Assembly (NCBI RefSeq): GCF_030815415.1
Contig: NZ_JAUSWW010000001.1
Coordinates: 2,046,001 to 2,110,000, forward strand
Direction of reading: 5' to 3'
DNA length: 64,000 nucleotides
DNA from: Streptomyces canus
Lineage (GTDB): Bacteria > Actinomycetota > Actinomycetes > Streptomycetales > Streptomycetaceae
Positions 16,930 to 24,567 of this stretch are shown piece by piece. The first letter of the stretch is position 1. Every line of letters starts with the position of its first letter. Under the pieces are notes generated by a model. That model made no database searches, was not told where the DNA came from, and saw nothing but the letters and a program-made list of their open reading frames with translations. Position numbers and translations under genes: made by a program.

Positions 16930-17586
16930 GTGACGGATGGCTTCGCGAGTCCGGCCGCCGCGGAGACGGCCGCGCTGCCGGGCGTCGTCGCCCGGGTCAC
17001 CGCGCTCGCCGACCGGCTCGGCGTGCCGCACGCGGAGGTCTTCCACACCGGTCGCCTGTCGGTGGCCTCCGGCGTCCCCGAGCCCGTGGTCAAGTCCCTG
17101 CTCGGCGGCCGCCCCGCGGGCGAACCCGACGTACAGGCCCGTTTCCTCCAGCGCCTGGACCTGCTGCGCCGCACCCGGCTCAAGCCCAACGGCCGCAAGT
17201 ACACCCAGCAGGAGATCGCCGACGGCGCCTTCATGTCACGGCAGCAGGCGGGTGCCCTCATCAACGGCGACCGGCGTCCCACCATGGAGCACTGCGACGC
17301 CATCCAGCGCTTCTTCCGTGTGCACGCCGGTTTCCTCACGGCCGAGGACCCCGAGGCGCTCGCCGGGGCCCTGCAATGCACGGAGCAGGAGCTTCTGCAG
17401 AAGCTGGCCGACCGTGAGAAGGAGGCGACGGCCGCGGCGGGCGATCCGCTGGAGCGGCTGCTGCAGGACCACGGCGTCCGCGGAATCGCCTGGCGGGCCG
17501 CGCAGCTGCCCACCGACCAGCACCGCGACAAGGTCGCCGAATGGCTGGACATGCTCCTGGAGAGCGTCAAACGGCCCGAGTCGTGA
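16930..17586 (+). CDS. XRE-family helix-turn-helix regulator
   Basis: Cytoplasmic DNA-binding protein, 218 residues. The HTH is in the middle (KYTQQEIADGAFMSRQQAGAL, then INGDRRPTMEHCDAIQRFF), followed by a helical C-terminal region rich in Glu/Leu. I chose GTG 16930 because TAGGAGA sits 7 bases upstream; GTG 16906 is also in frame. The next gene, an ImmA/IrrE-type protease, begins at a GTG overlapping its stop. Such pairs usually work as repressor plus anti-repressor protease, so this protein is the probable cleavage target. Confidence 0.88.
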   Translation: MTDGFASPAAAETAALPGVVARVTALADRLGVPHAEVFHTGRLSVASGVPEPVVKSLLGGRPAGEPDVQARFLQRLDLLRRTRLKPNGRKYTQQEIADGAFMSRQQAGALINGDRRPTMEHCDAIQRFFRVHAGFLTAEDPEALAGALQCTEQELLQKLADREKEATAAAGDPLERLLQDHGVRGIAWRAAQLPTDQHRDKVAEWLDMLLESVKRPES

Positions 17587-18149
17587 GCCGGGGGATGACT
17601 GTGGGCATCGGTAGGGAAATGCGTCGCCTGTGCGGCGAGCTGGTGGCGGAACTCACCCTCCCCGCACCGGCGCGTCCGGCGGACCTGTACACCGAACTCT
17701 GCGAGGCGATGAGCCGGCGCCGCGGCCGCCCGGTCCACTTCCGTACGGCCGCGTTCCCGCCCGACACGGCGAGTGGGCTGTGGCTCGACATGGCCGACCA
17801 GGACCTCGTCGTCGTGGAGGAACGCACCGCTCCCGGGCACCAGTTGGTCATCCTCGGACACGAGCTGTGGCACATGAAGGCCGGGCACTGCAGTCACCAC
17901 GTCGAAGGCGCCGCGGTCGCGGCCCGCATGCTCAGTGACGACGCCGACCTGCGAGCCACCGTGCTGAAGGTCGCCGCCCGCAGCCGCTTCGACCAGACCG
18001 ACGAGCAGGAGGCCGAACGCTTCGGCCTGCTCCTCGCCAGCAAGTGCCTGACCTGGCTCGACGGTTCGCCGGCCCGGGGACCGGTACAGCGCGACCGCCT
18101 CGCGGGCCGTATCGAGGCGTCGCTCGGCTACCTCGGTCCGCAGAGCTGA
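17583..18149 (+). CDS. ImmA/IrrE-family metallopeptidase
   Basis: Zinc peptidase of the ImmA/IrrE (COG2856-like) group, 188 residues. The active site GHELWHMKAGHC gives the HExxH motif with H93, E94 and H97; the downstream QEAERFGLLLAS segment provides a plausible third ligand. No signal peptide or membrane segment, so it works in the cytoplasm. GTG start overlaps the XRE stop (GTGA); ATG 17595 is an alternative. By family precedent it would cleave the XRE repressor encoded just upstream after a stress or peptide signal. Streptomyces carry many such pairs, and the signal sensed here is unknown. Confidence 0.9.
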   Translation: MSRGMTVGIGREMRRLCGELVAELTLPAPARPADLYTELCEAMSRRRGRPVHFRTAAFPPDTASGLWLDMADQDLVVVEERTAPGHQLVILGHELWHMKAGHCSHHVEGAAVAARMLSDDADLRATVLKVAARSRFDQTDEQEAERFGLLLASKCLTWLDGSPARGPVQRDRLAGRIEASLGYLGPQS

Positions 18150-18165
18150 CCGGCACCGCCGCCGG

Positions 18166-19188
18166 TCAGGTCGCGCTGCGTTCGCTCGCCTCGCGCAGGT
18201 CGCGTTCGGTGGCACGGCTGAGCGGGAGGCCGGGCCGCCCCTCGCACAGCAGCTCGCGCCAGTGCTCACGGCTCCAGTCCGCCGGAGCCGTGGTCGCGGT
18301 GAACTCCTCGACCAGGGAGACGAACCGCCCCGGGTCGGCGTGGAACGGAAAGTGTCCCGCCCCCTCGAAGATCTCCAGCCGGCTCCCCGGCATCGCCTCG
18401 TGCGCCCCGAACGCGTGCCGCACCGGCACCACACTGTCCCGGTCGCCCCACAACAGCATCGTCGGCATGCCCTCGGTCAGATAACACCGGTCGAGCATGG
18501 TCACCACCTGCCCCCGCCAGTCGACCACCGCGCGCAGCGTGCGGATGAAGGCGTTGCGCGAGGTCTCGTCCGGCAGCGCGTCCACGAGGTTCAGCAGGTC
18601 GGGGGCGTCCTGCCCGAGATCGGTGTCGAGCAGCTTCATCAGCCCTACGGCGAGCCCCACTTGCCACCGCATACCCGGCAGCCGCAACGACGACAGCATC
18701 AGATGGGCCCCGGGCAGCGACACCATCCGCAGCACGGGATTCACCTCGCGCCCCACGCCGCCCGCGCTGACCAGGATGAGCCGCTCGGTGCGCTCGGGGA
18801 ACTGATAGGCGAACTGCATGGCCACCCCGCCGCCCAGCGAGTGCCCGACCAGTGTCGCCGACTCGATGCCGAGGGTGGTCAGCAGATCGCGCACCCCGTT
18901 GGCGTACGCGGCCACCGAGTAGTCGGCGCGGGGCTTGTCCGAGGCGCCGTGGCCGAGCAGGTCGGGGGCAATGACCGTGTGGGTGCGGGCGAGGTCGGGG
19001 ATCAGCTCGCCCCAGGTGTCGGAGGAGTCCCCGATGCCGTGGATGAGGACCAGCGCGGGCCCCTGGCCGGCCATCCGGAAGGCACGGCGGTAGCCGTGCA
19101 CGACCCGGTACTGCAACTCGAGTTCACCGTGGCCCACCGAGCGCAGCCGTACGGTGCGCGCCGGGCGCCGGTGCGGGACGTCGACCAC
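18166..19188 (-). CDS. alpha/beta hydrolase
   Basis: Serine hydrolase of the alpha/beta fold, 340 residues from the chosen start. Oxyanion region LVLIHGIGDSSDTWGEL, nucleophile elbow GHSLGGG, acid in LLWGDRDSVVP and base in GAGHFPFHAD are all present. This set resembles epoxide hydrolase/haloalkane or lipase-like esterases of Streptomyces; the substrate is unknown. I prefer GTG 19188, which has GGGGAGG seven bases upstream, over the ATG at 19242. The C-terminus carries an extra arginine-rich tail of about 30 residues. It is convergent with the ImmA gene, with only 16 bases between the stops. Confidence 0.88.
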   Translation of the reverse strand: MVDVPHRRPARTVRLRSVGHGELELQYRVVHGYRRAFRMAGQGPALVLIHGIGDSSDTWGELIPDLARTHTVIAPDLLGHGASDKPRADYSVAAYANGVRDLLTTLGIESATLVGHSLGGGVAMQFAYQFPERTERLILVSAGGVGREVNPVLRMVSLPGAHLMLSSLRLPGMRWQVGLAVGLMKLLDTDLGQDAPDLLNLVDALPDETSRNAFIRTLRAVVDWRGQVVTMLDRCYLTEGMPTMLLWGDRDSVVPVRHAFGAHEAMPGSRLEIFEGAGHFPFHADPGRFVSLVEEFTATTAPADWSREHWRELLCEGRPGLPLSRATERDLREASERSAT

Positions 19189-19275
19189 GCACGTGCCTCC
19201 CCGTTCCCTGGGCCGCCGAGCAGCGGCCGAAAGCCCTTGCATCCAGCGTAGGACGCCTTTCCCACCGGGGATTTC

Positions 19276-19294
19276 GCGGAGGTTTCACCTCCGC
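19276..19294. repeat. short hairpin GCGGAGGT-TTC-ACCTCCGC in the hydrolase upstream region
   Basis: Perfect 8-base arms with a 3-base loop, within the 222-base gap between the divergent hydrolase and small-protein genes. There is no T-run, so a terminator is unlikely in this position; an operator or mRNA leader structure is more plausible. No protein-coding gene is visible elsewhere in the gap. Confidence 0.4.
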
Positions 19295-19410
19295 TAAGCG
19301 GGCGAACCGGGGAGTGGGCGGGCCTCATTGTCAGTGGTGGGCGGCAAGCTGGAGTTGCACCCCCTTGTACGGGTGCGTGACCGATGAGCCGACTTGGGGA
19401 GAGCCGACCG

Positions 19411-19638
19411 ATGCACACCGCCGTACTGACCGACCGCGAGCGCACCGCCGTCCAGGCCTACCTGCGGCTTCTGCACACCGTGCGCGCCGCCTTCGACGGT
19501 CCGCCGGACGCGCCGCGGCCACCGGTCGTGCCGCCCGCCGTGCTCGCGGAGGCGGAACAGGCCCTGGCGGACGCGGGCCTCGTGGGCAACGAGGAGGAGT
19601 TCTTCCGGCTGCTGCAGAGCTGGTTCCCGCGTCCGTGA
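19411..19638 (+). CDS. small hypothetical protein
   Basis: 75 residues, not recognised. The start ATG has a strong ribosome site (GGGGAGAG, 7 bases upstream). The sequence is predicted largely helical, with a TDRERTAVQAYLRLLHTVRA helix, a proline-rich middle (RPPVVPPAVLAEAEQ) and an acidic-aromatic tail (GNEEEFFRLLQSWFP). It has no signal peptide or membrane segment. It is convergent with the PPTase gene 9 bases downstream. Codon use looks normal, so it is probably a real gene of unknown function. Confidence 0.7.
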   Translation: MHTAVLTDRERTAVQAYLRLLHTVRAAFDGPPDAPRPPVVPPAVLAEAEQALADAGLVGNEEEFFRLLQSWFPRP

Positions 19639-19647
19639 GGGACCGGC

Positions 19648-20322
19648 TCAGGCGTGCGGCACCACGACGGCGGTGGCGACCAGCCCGCGCCGGACGGTCC
19701 AGCGGCCCTCGAAGCGGCCCAGCCGCCGGCCGCCCACCGTCGGTCCGGGCACGAGGAGTTCGGCGCTGAAGCCGCCGCCGAGCCGTTCGCCGGGGTGGGC
19801 GAAGAGCTCGATGTCGGCCTCGGTGAAGTCGAGCCACTTCCCGGTCAGCGGGAACCACGCCTTGTAGACGGACTCCTTGGCGCTGAACAGCAGCCGATCC
19901 CAGTGGATGTCGGGCCGCTGCCCGGCCAGCCCGCGCAGCCGGTCCGCCTCGGCGGGCAGGGAGGTGCAGGCCAGGACCCCGTCGGGGAGCGGCTCGTGGG
20001 GCTCGGCGTCGATGCCGAGGGAGGCCAGGTCGGCGGCGCGGACCAGGGCGGCGGCGCGGTAGCCGTCGCAGTGGGTCATGCTGCCGGCCAGTCCGGTGGG
20101 CCACCGCGGGGCGCCGCGGGCGCCGGGCAGGACGGGCTGGGGCGGGACGCCGAGTTTCTCCATGGCCCGGCGGGCGCAGGAGCGTACCGCGGCGAACTCG
20201 CGTCGGCGTTTGTCCGCCGCCCGCGCCACGACCGCCGCTTCCTCGGGGTACAGCGGCGCGGTCTCGTCGTCACCGTACGTCTCCACGGCCACCACCGTGT
20301 CCGGCAGCAGCTCCTCGATCAC
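19648..20322 (-). CDS. 4'-phosphopantetheinyl transferase, Sfp/EntD type
   Basis: Transfers phosphopantetheine from CoA to carrier-protein domains of polyketide and nonribosomal peptide synthases, 224 residues. The signature motifs are present: SMTHCDGY, SLGIDAEPHEPL with the Mg-binding acidic residue, and LFSAKESVYKAW. The start is GTG with a perfect AAGGAGGT nine bases upstream. Its 5' end overlaps the 3' end of the metallophosphoesterase gene by 53 bases in another frame, so the two are made from one mRNA. No synthase is present in the window, so it is a stand-alone enzyme serving clusters elsewhere. Confidence 0.95.
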   Translation of the reverse strand: MIEELLPDTVVAVETYGDDETAPLYPEEAAVVARAADKRRREFAAVRSCARRAMEKLGVPPQPVLPGARGAPRWPTGLAGSMTHCDGYRAAALVRAADLASLGIDAEPHEPLPDGVLACTSLPAEADRLRGLAGQRPDIHWDRLLFSAKESVYKAWFPLTGKWLDFTEADIELFAHPGERLGGGFSAELLVPGPTVGGRRLGRFEGRWTVRRGLVATAVVVPHA

Positions 20323-21178
20323 GGGGCCCGACCTCCTTGGGCAGGATGCGGCGCAGCCGTCCCGGCGGGTCGGGGCGCTCGCGCCACTCCCGGGGGTATC
20401 CGACCGACACCTCTTCGAAGCGGACACCGTCGTGCCAGGTGGTCCGCGGGATGTGCAGATGACCGTAGACCATGGTCTCGACGCGGAACCTGCGGTGCCA
20501 GTCCGCGGTGAGCGCCGTGCCGCACCACATGGCGAACTCGGGGTACCAGAGCACCTCGGTCGGGTGCCGGTCCAGCGGGTAGTGGTTGACGAGCACGGTG
20601 GGCAGGTCGTCGGGCAGCTCGGCGAGTCTGCGGGCCGTCGCCTCGACCCGGGCCCGGCACCAGGCCTCGCGGCTCGGGTAGGGGTCGGGGTGCAGCAGGT
20701 GCTCGTCGTTGCAGACGATGCCGGTGCCGTACGCGTACTCCAGCCCCTCCTCCTTGGTCGTGCAGCCCGGGGGCAGGAAGGAGTAGTCGTACAGCAGGAA
20801 GAGCGGGGCGACGGCGACCGGGCCGCCGGGGCCCTCCCAGACCGGGTAGGGGTCCTCGGGGGTGGTGACGCCGAGGTCGCGGCAGAGCGCCACGAGGTGT
20901 TCGTAGCGCTCGACGCCGCGCAGGGTGACCTCGTCGTCGGGGTGGGTCCACAGTTCGTGGTTGCCCGGGACCCAGACGACCTTGCGGAAGCGGCCGGCGA
21001 GCGTCTCGAGGGTCCAGCGGATCGCGGACACGGTCTCGGCGACGTCACCGGCCACCAGGAGCCAGTCCTCGTCCGTCCCGGGGTGCATCCCCTCGACGAG
21101 GGCGCGGTTCTCCGGGTAGCCGACATGCAGGTCACTGATGGCCAGCAGTTGTCCGGAACCCCCGGCCCTCGACGTCAC
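20270..21178 (-). CDS. calcineurin-like metallophosphoesterase
   Basis: Dinuclear-metal phosphoesterase, 302 residues. All five blocks are visible: ISDLH, LVAGDVAE, VWVPGNHELW, LVNHYPLD and MVYGHLHIPR. No signal peptide, so it is cytoplasmic. I chose GTG 21178, preceded by GGAGGGGGC. It overlaps the PPTase gene by 53 bases, an unusually long overlap that suggests a conserved pair. A role in CoA or 3',5'-ADP turnover after phosphopantetheinylation is an attractive but unproved idea. Confidence 0.92.
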   Translation of the reverse strand: MTSRAGGSGQLLAISDLHVGYPENRALVEGMHPGTDEDWLLVAGDVAETVSAIRWTLETLAGRFRKVVWVPGNHELWTHPDDEVTLRGVERYEHLVALCRDLGVTTPEDPYPVWEGPGGPVAVAPLFLLYDYSFLPPGCTTKEEGLEYAYGTGIVCNDEHLLHPDPYPSREAWCRARVEATARRLAELPDDLPTVLVNHYPLDRHPTEVLWYPEFAMWCGTALTADWHRRFRVETMVYGHLHIPRTTWHDGVRFEEVSVGYPREWRERPDPPGRLRRILPKEVGPRDRGAAAGHGGGRGDVR

Positions 21179-21449
21179 CTCTGGCCCCCTCCGAGCACAC
21201 GAATGGGACCACGACAGCACATCCACGGCGCCCGGACAAGCGGGCCCGGCCCCGCCCGGAGGGGGATCGATCAAGATCGAATAATCCGTAACATGCGCGT
21301 TGCACGCCGGGCCCTCGGGAAGCCGTATGATCGCCCCAACACCACCGCCATGAACTTCCCTTCGCGCAGGGCGGTTTGGTGACCCTCCTCACACCCTGGC
21401 CGGGTTCGGCCTCCTTCGCCGTGCCCGAAAACCCCGAAAGGCGGCCTGC
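21179..21449. promoter_or_regulatory. divergent promoter region with leader mini-ORF upstream of the ATP-grasp gene
   Basis: 271 bases without a normal gene. A -10-like TATGAT lies at 21326-21331, with TTGCAC at 21300-21305 (20-base spacing, longer than ideal). Twelve or so bases after the expected transcription start is a 10-codon open frame at 21350-21382 reading MNFPSRRAVW, without a ribosome site. Between it and the ATP-grasp start is GGCC-GGGTTC-GGCC, a small hairpin, and then the element CCCGAAAACCCCGAAAGG, which provides the ribosome site. The layout could be an attenuator, but the mini-ORF may be chance. Confidence 0.4.
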
Positions 21450-22595
21450 ATGATCTCTCGCGTACGCGTCTGGCTCAACCGCACGTACGCGGAGAACGTG
21501 TTTTTCATGGATCAGCTGCGCCGAAATCCCTGTGATCGCGCCGTCAAGATCCATGCGACGCACGGCGACGCGGACTCCCCCGTACTGGCCGCCGCCGACA
21601 CCGCCGAGCTGGAGCCGGAGGGCCTGTCCCCGGCCGCGTACGTCGAGTACGCGCTCGATCAGTGCACCCGCCGCGGCATCGACGTCTTCGTGCCCCGGCT
21701 GCACCAGTCGGCGATCGTGGCGCATCGCGCGGACTTCGCGGCAGCCGGTACGGCACTGCTCGCGCCGCCGCCGGAAGCCGTGGCCGTCTTCCACGACAAG
21801 GTGATCGCGTACGAGGCCGTCCAGGCCATCGGGGTGCCCGTGCCGCCGTGGTACCGGGTGCGGACCGCCGAGGAACTCGTCGTCGCCGTCGAGAAGTTGG
21901 AGGCGGACGGGTACAAGGCGTGCTTCAAGCCGGCGTCCGGTGCGGGCGGGGTGGGCTTCCGTGTGATCACGCGCGCCCCCTTCTCGCTCGATCACCTCAA
22001 CGGCTTTCCCAGCCCGTACGTACCGCTGGACACGGTCGTGGAGGCGCTGACACAGGCCGACGAGCCGGTGGACTGGCTGGTCATGCCACGTCTGGAGCAG
22101 CCGGAGGTCTCGGTCGACTGCCTCACGGGGACCGACAACCGGATCCGGCTGGCGGTGGGCCGCACCAAGAACGGGCGCCGTCGTGGGTTCACGCTGCACG
22201 AGCAGTGGCTGGAGCCGGCGCGGATGATCGCGGAGGGGTTCGGGCTGCACTACCTGTCCAACATCCAGTTCCGGATGTTCGGTGACACGCCGGTGCTGAT
22301 GGATGTCAACACCCGGCCCGCCGGCGGGTTGCACCAGCTGTCGCTGTGCGGGGTCAACGCGCCTTGGTCGGCTGTGCAGTTGGCGCTGGGTGAGGACCCG
22401 GGGGAGATGACTCCGCCGTTCCTGGGTCAGGACTACACGGTGGTGTCGGGGCCGCGGCAGCTTCGGCCTGTGGCCATTCCGCATCAGAGGGCGGAGGTTT
22501 CCGAACCTCTTCCTGCGCCGGCGCCGGAGCCTGCGGCGGCTGAGGCGGTTGCCGTCGACTCCGTCTCGGCTGCGGGCCAGGTACTGCCGCTTTAG
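21450..22595 (+). CDS. ATP-grasp enzyme of unknown substrate
   Basis: Predicted carboxylate-amine/thiol ligase, 381 residues. An N-terminal preATP-grasp segment (1-95) is followed by the ATP-grasp fold: VAVFHDKVIAYEAVQAIGVP, GYKACFKPASGAGGVGFRVI (nucleotide lysine and glycine loop), and the metal-binding end FRMFGDTPVLMDVNTRPAGG. The C-terminal 45 residues are Pro/Ala-rich and probably disordered. ATG is preceded by GAAAGG. It stands alone, with no peptide-precursor or synthetase gene beside it, so neither substrate nor product can be named. It resembles the carbamoyl-phosphate-synthase-like/D-Ala ligase-like group. Confidence 0.85.
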   Translation: MISRVRVWLNRTYAENVFFMDQLRRNPCDRAVKIHATHGDADSPVLAAADTAELEPEGLSPAAYVEYALDQCTRRGIDVFVPRLHQSAIVAHRADFAAAGTALLAPPPEAVAVFHDKVIAYEAVQAIGVPVPPWYRVRTAEELVVAVEKLEADGYKACFKPASGAGGVGFRVITRAPFSLDHLNGFPSPYVPLDTVVEALTQADEPVDWLVMPRLEQPEVSVDCLTGTDNRIRLAVGRTKNGRRRGFTLHEQWLEPARMIAEGFGLHYLSNIQFRMFGDTPVLMDVNTRPAGGLHQLSLCGVNAPWSAVQLALGEDPGEMTPPFLGQDYTVVSGPRQLRPVAIPHQRAEVSEPLPAPAPEPAAAEAVAVDSVSAAGQVLPL

Positions 22596-22601
22596 GTTGT
22601 G

Positions 22602-22655
22602 TACCGGGTGCGGGTCGTCTGCGGCTGATCGCGCAGTTCCCCGCGCCCCTTAAAA
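22602..22655 (+). repeat. Streptomyces-type intergenic repeat (GCGCAGTTCCCCGCGCCCCT core)
   Basis: Lies immediately after the ATP-grasp stop codon. The core word and the preceding CGGGTCGTCTGCGGCTGATC match a dispersed intergenic element I recognise as very common 3' of genes in Streptomyces chromosomes; this is recall, not a search. The GCGC...GCGC arms can fold. Only one copy is in this window. It may act in transcription termination or mRNA 3'-end stability. Confidence 0.55.
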
Positions 22656-22670
22656 GCATCTTCACCCACC

Positions 22671-22726
22671 GGTATGGACCAATTCCGCCGCTCACTCTTG
22701 ACAGGCGGATTGGTCCATACCAACTT
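22671..22726 (+). promoter_or_regulatory. chitinase promoter with inverted TGGTCCATACC operators
   Basis: A -35 TTGACA (22698-22703) is followed after 17 bases by CAACTT (22721-22726). Two 18-19-base arms enclose it: GGTATGGACCAATTCCGCC (22671-22689) and GGCGGATTGGTCCATACC (22704-22721), inverted with one mismatch. The word TGGTCCATACCA is close to the 12-base repeats of Streptomyces chitinase promoters (TGGTCCAGACCT type) and to DasR sites. The right arm fills the -35/-10 spacer, so binding would repress. Confidence 0.75.
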
Positions 22727-22779
22727 GTGTTGCGCACTTCGCTGTACTCCCGAACACCCCCATTCTTCAGGGAGATCAC

Positions 22780-24459
22780 GTGCGCACTCCTCTTCCACGG
22801 CGTTCCAGACGCCTCTTCGCTCTCCTGGGTACCGCGGCTCTCGCGCTGGCCGGGGCTGTCGCCCTTCCCGGTACGGCCCAAGCGGCCAATGTTCTGACCA
22901 ATCCCGGATTCGAGTCGGGGGCCCTGAGCCCCTGGTCCTGCGCCGGGAATCTCGGGTCGGTCGTCTCCTCCCCCGTGCACGGCGGCTCCAAGGCGCTTGC
23001 GGGTGCGGTGAGTTCGAGCGACATCGCCAAGTGCAGCCAGACCGTCGCCGTGCGGCCGAACACCGCCTACACGTTGAGCGGCTGGGTGCGCGGCAGTTAC
23101 GTCTACCTCGGTGTCGACGGCGGTTCCTCCACGTGGACCTCGTCGCCGTCGGCGTACAACCAGCTCAGTGTGTCCTTCACCACCGGTGCCTCGCAGACGA
23201 GCGCCACCGTCTACACCCACGGGTGGTACGCGCAAGGCACCTACTACGCCGATGACATCAACCTCGACGGCCCGGGCGGCGGTTCGGACACGCAGGCGCC
23301 GACCGCGCCGGCGAGTCTGCGGTCCACCGGGAAGACGTCGTCGAGCGTGTCGCTGGCGTGGAACGCGTCCACGGACAACGTCGGTGTCACGGCGTACGAC
23401 ATCTACAGCGGGTCGAACCAGGTGCTCAGCGTCTCCGGGACGAGTGCCACCGTCAGCGGGCTCTCCGGCAGCACCGCCTACACGTTCACCGTGCGGGCGC
23501 GGGACGCGGCCGGGAACTCCTCGGCGGCCTCCAACGCCGTGAGCGTCACGACGGACGCGGGCGGCGGGGGCGGTACCGGGTTCAAGCAGGCCGCGCCCTA
23601 CCTCTACCTCGGCTGGGGTGATCCGCCAAGCGCCACCTCGGTGATGAGCTCGACCGGGATCAAGTGGTACACGATGGCGTTCATCCTGTCTTCGGGCGGC
23701 TGCAACCCGGCCTGGGACGGCAGTAGGCCGCTGACCGGCGGCAACGACCAGAGCGTCATCAACTCCATCCGTTCCGCGGGCGGCGACATCGTGCCGTCGA
23801 TCGGCGGCTGGAGCGGCAACAAGCTCGGGCCGAACTGCTCCACCGCCGAGGCGCTGGCGGGCGCCTACCAGAAGGTGATCGACGCCTACGGGCTCAAGGC
23901 GATCGACGTCGACATCGAGAACACCGACGAATTCGAGAACGCGACCGTGCAGGACCGGATCCTGAACGCCCTGAAGATCGTCAAGGCGAACAACCCGGGG
24001 CTGCGGACCGTCCTGACCTTCGGGACGTCGACGACCGGTCCCACGTACTGGGGCAACCGGCTCATCGAGCAGGCCAAGGCACTCAACGCCGGCATCGACG
24101 TGTTCACGATCATGCCGTTCGACTTCGGCGGCGGCGCCGACATGTACGGCAACACCGTGAACGCGACCGAGGGACTCAAGGCCAAGCTGAAGTCCACCTT
24201 CGGGTGGGACGACGCGACCGCCTACGCCCACATCGGCATCTCCGGTATGAACGGGCTCTCCGACCAGCAGGAGCTCACCTCCACCGCCACCTGGACCTCG
24301 ATCCGGGACTGGGCGAACTCCCACCACATCGCGCGGCTCGCGTTCTGGTCGGTCAACCGTGACCGGCCGTGCCCGGGCGGCGGCGTGGTCAGCAACTGCT
24401 CCGGCATCAGCCAGAGCAACTGGCAGTTCACCTCGATCACGGCCGGCTTCACCGGCTGA
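22780..24459 (+). CDS. secreted GH18 chitinase with CBM and FnIII domains
   Basis: Extracellular chitin hydrolase, 559 residues. Order: signal peptide about 1-34 (ends TAQAA), a CenC-like carbohydrate-binding module about 35-165 ([18 protein letters not shown]), one fibronectin type III domain about 172-260 ([20 protein letters not shown]), a Gly linker, and a GH18 barrel about 268-559. The catalytic motif is D376-V-D378-I-E380, with E380 the proton donor; the first Asp of the consensus DGxDxDxE is replaced. PSIGGWSG is the second GH18 motif. The promoter carries chitinase-type operators, and a strong hairpin terminator follows. It stands apart from the glycosidases on the other strand. Confidence 0.92.
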   Translation: MRTPLPRRSRRLFALLGTAALALAGAVALPGTAQAANVLTNPGFESGALSPWSCAGNLGSVVSSPVHGGSKALAGAVSSSDIAKCSQTVAVRPNTAYTLSGWVRGSYVYLGVDGGSSTWTSSPSAYNQLSVSFTTGASQTSATVYTHGWYAQGTYYADDINLDGPGGGSDTQAPTAPASLRSTGKTSSSVSLAWNASTDNVGVTAYDIYSGSNQVLSVSGTSATVSGLSGSTAYTFTVRARDAAGNSSAASNAVSVTTDAGGGGGTGFKQAAPYLYLGWGDPPSATSVMSSTGIKWYTMAFILSSGGCNPAWDGSRPLTGGNDQSVINSIRSAGGDIVPSIGGWSGNKLGPNCSTAEALAGAYQKVIDAYGLKAIDVDIENTDEFENATVQDRILNALKIVKANNPGLRTVLTFGTSTTGPTYWGNRLIEQAKALNAGIDVFTIMPFDFGGGADMYGNTVNATEGLKAKLKSTFGWDDATAYAHIGISGMNGLSDQQELTSTATWTSIRDWANSHHIARLAFWSVNRDRPCPGGGVVSNCSGISQSNWQFTSITAGFTG

Positions 24460-24475
24460 GCCGGCTGACCGGGTA

Positions 24476-24511
24476 CCCCCACGCCTGCGCCGACTCGGCC
24501 AGGCGTGGGGG
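24476..24511 (+). terminator. intrinsic terminator after the chitinase gene
   Basis: Perfect 12-base arms CCCCCACGCCTG and CAGGCGTGGGGG separated by a 12-base loop, starting 16 bases after the chitinase stop. GC-rich stems without a T-run are the usual Streptomyces terminator form. As the structure is symmetric it can also serve the convergent fucosidase transcript. Confidence 0.8.
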
Positions 24512-24567
24512 CAGTTCGACGGCGACGTCGGCCTCGCGGGCCTGGGGACCGTCGTCCCGTGGCGTCG

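Noticed and set aside
19243..19410. A gene in the gap between the hydrolase and the small protein
   Set aside because: Only short open frames without ribosome sites; the region looks regulatory.
22780..24459. GH18 gene as an endo-beta-N-acetylglucosaminidase for N-glycans
   Set aside because: Tempting beside the mannosidase and fucosidase, but the chitinase-type promoter repeats and the CBM-FnIII layout favour a chitinase.
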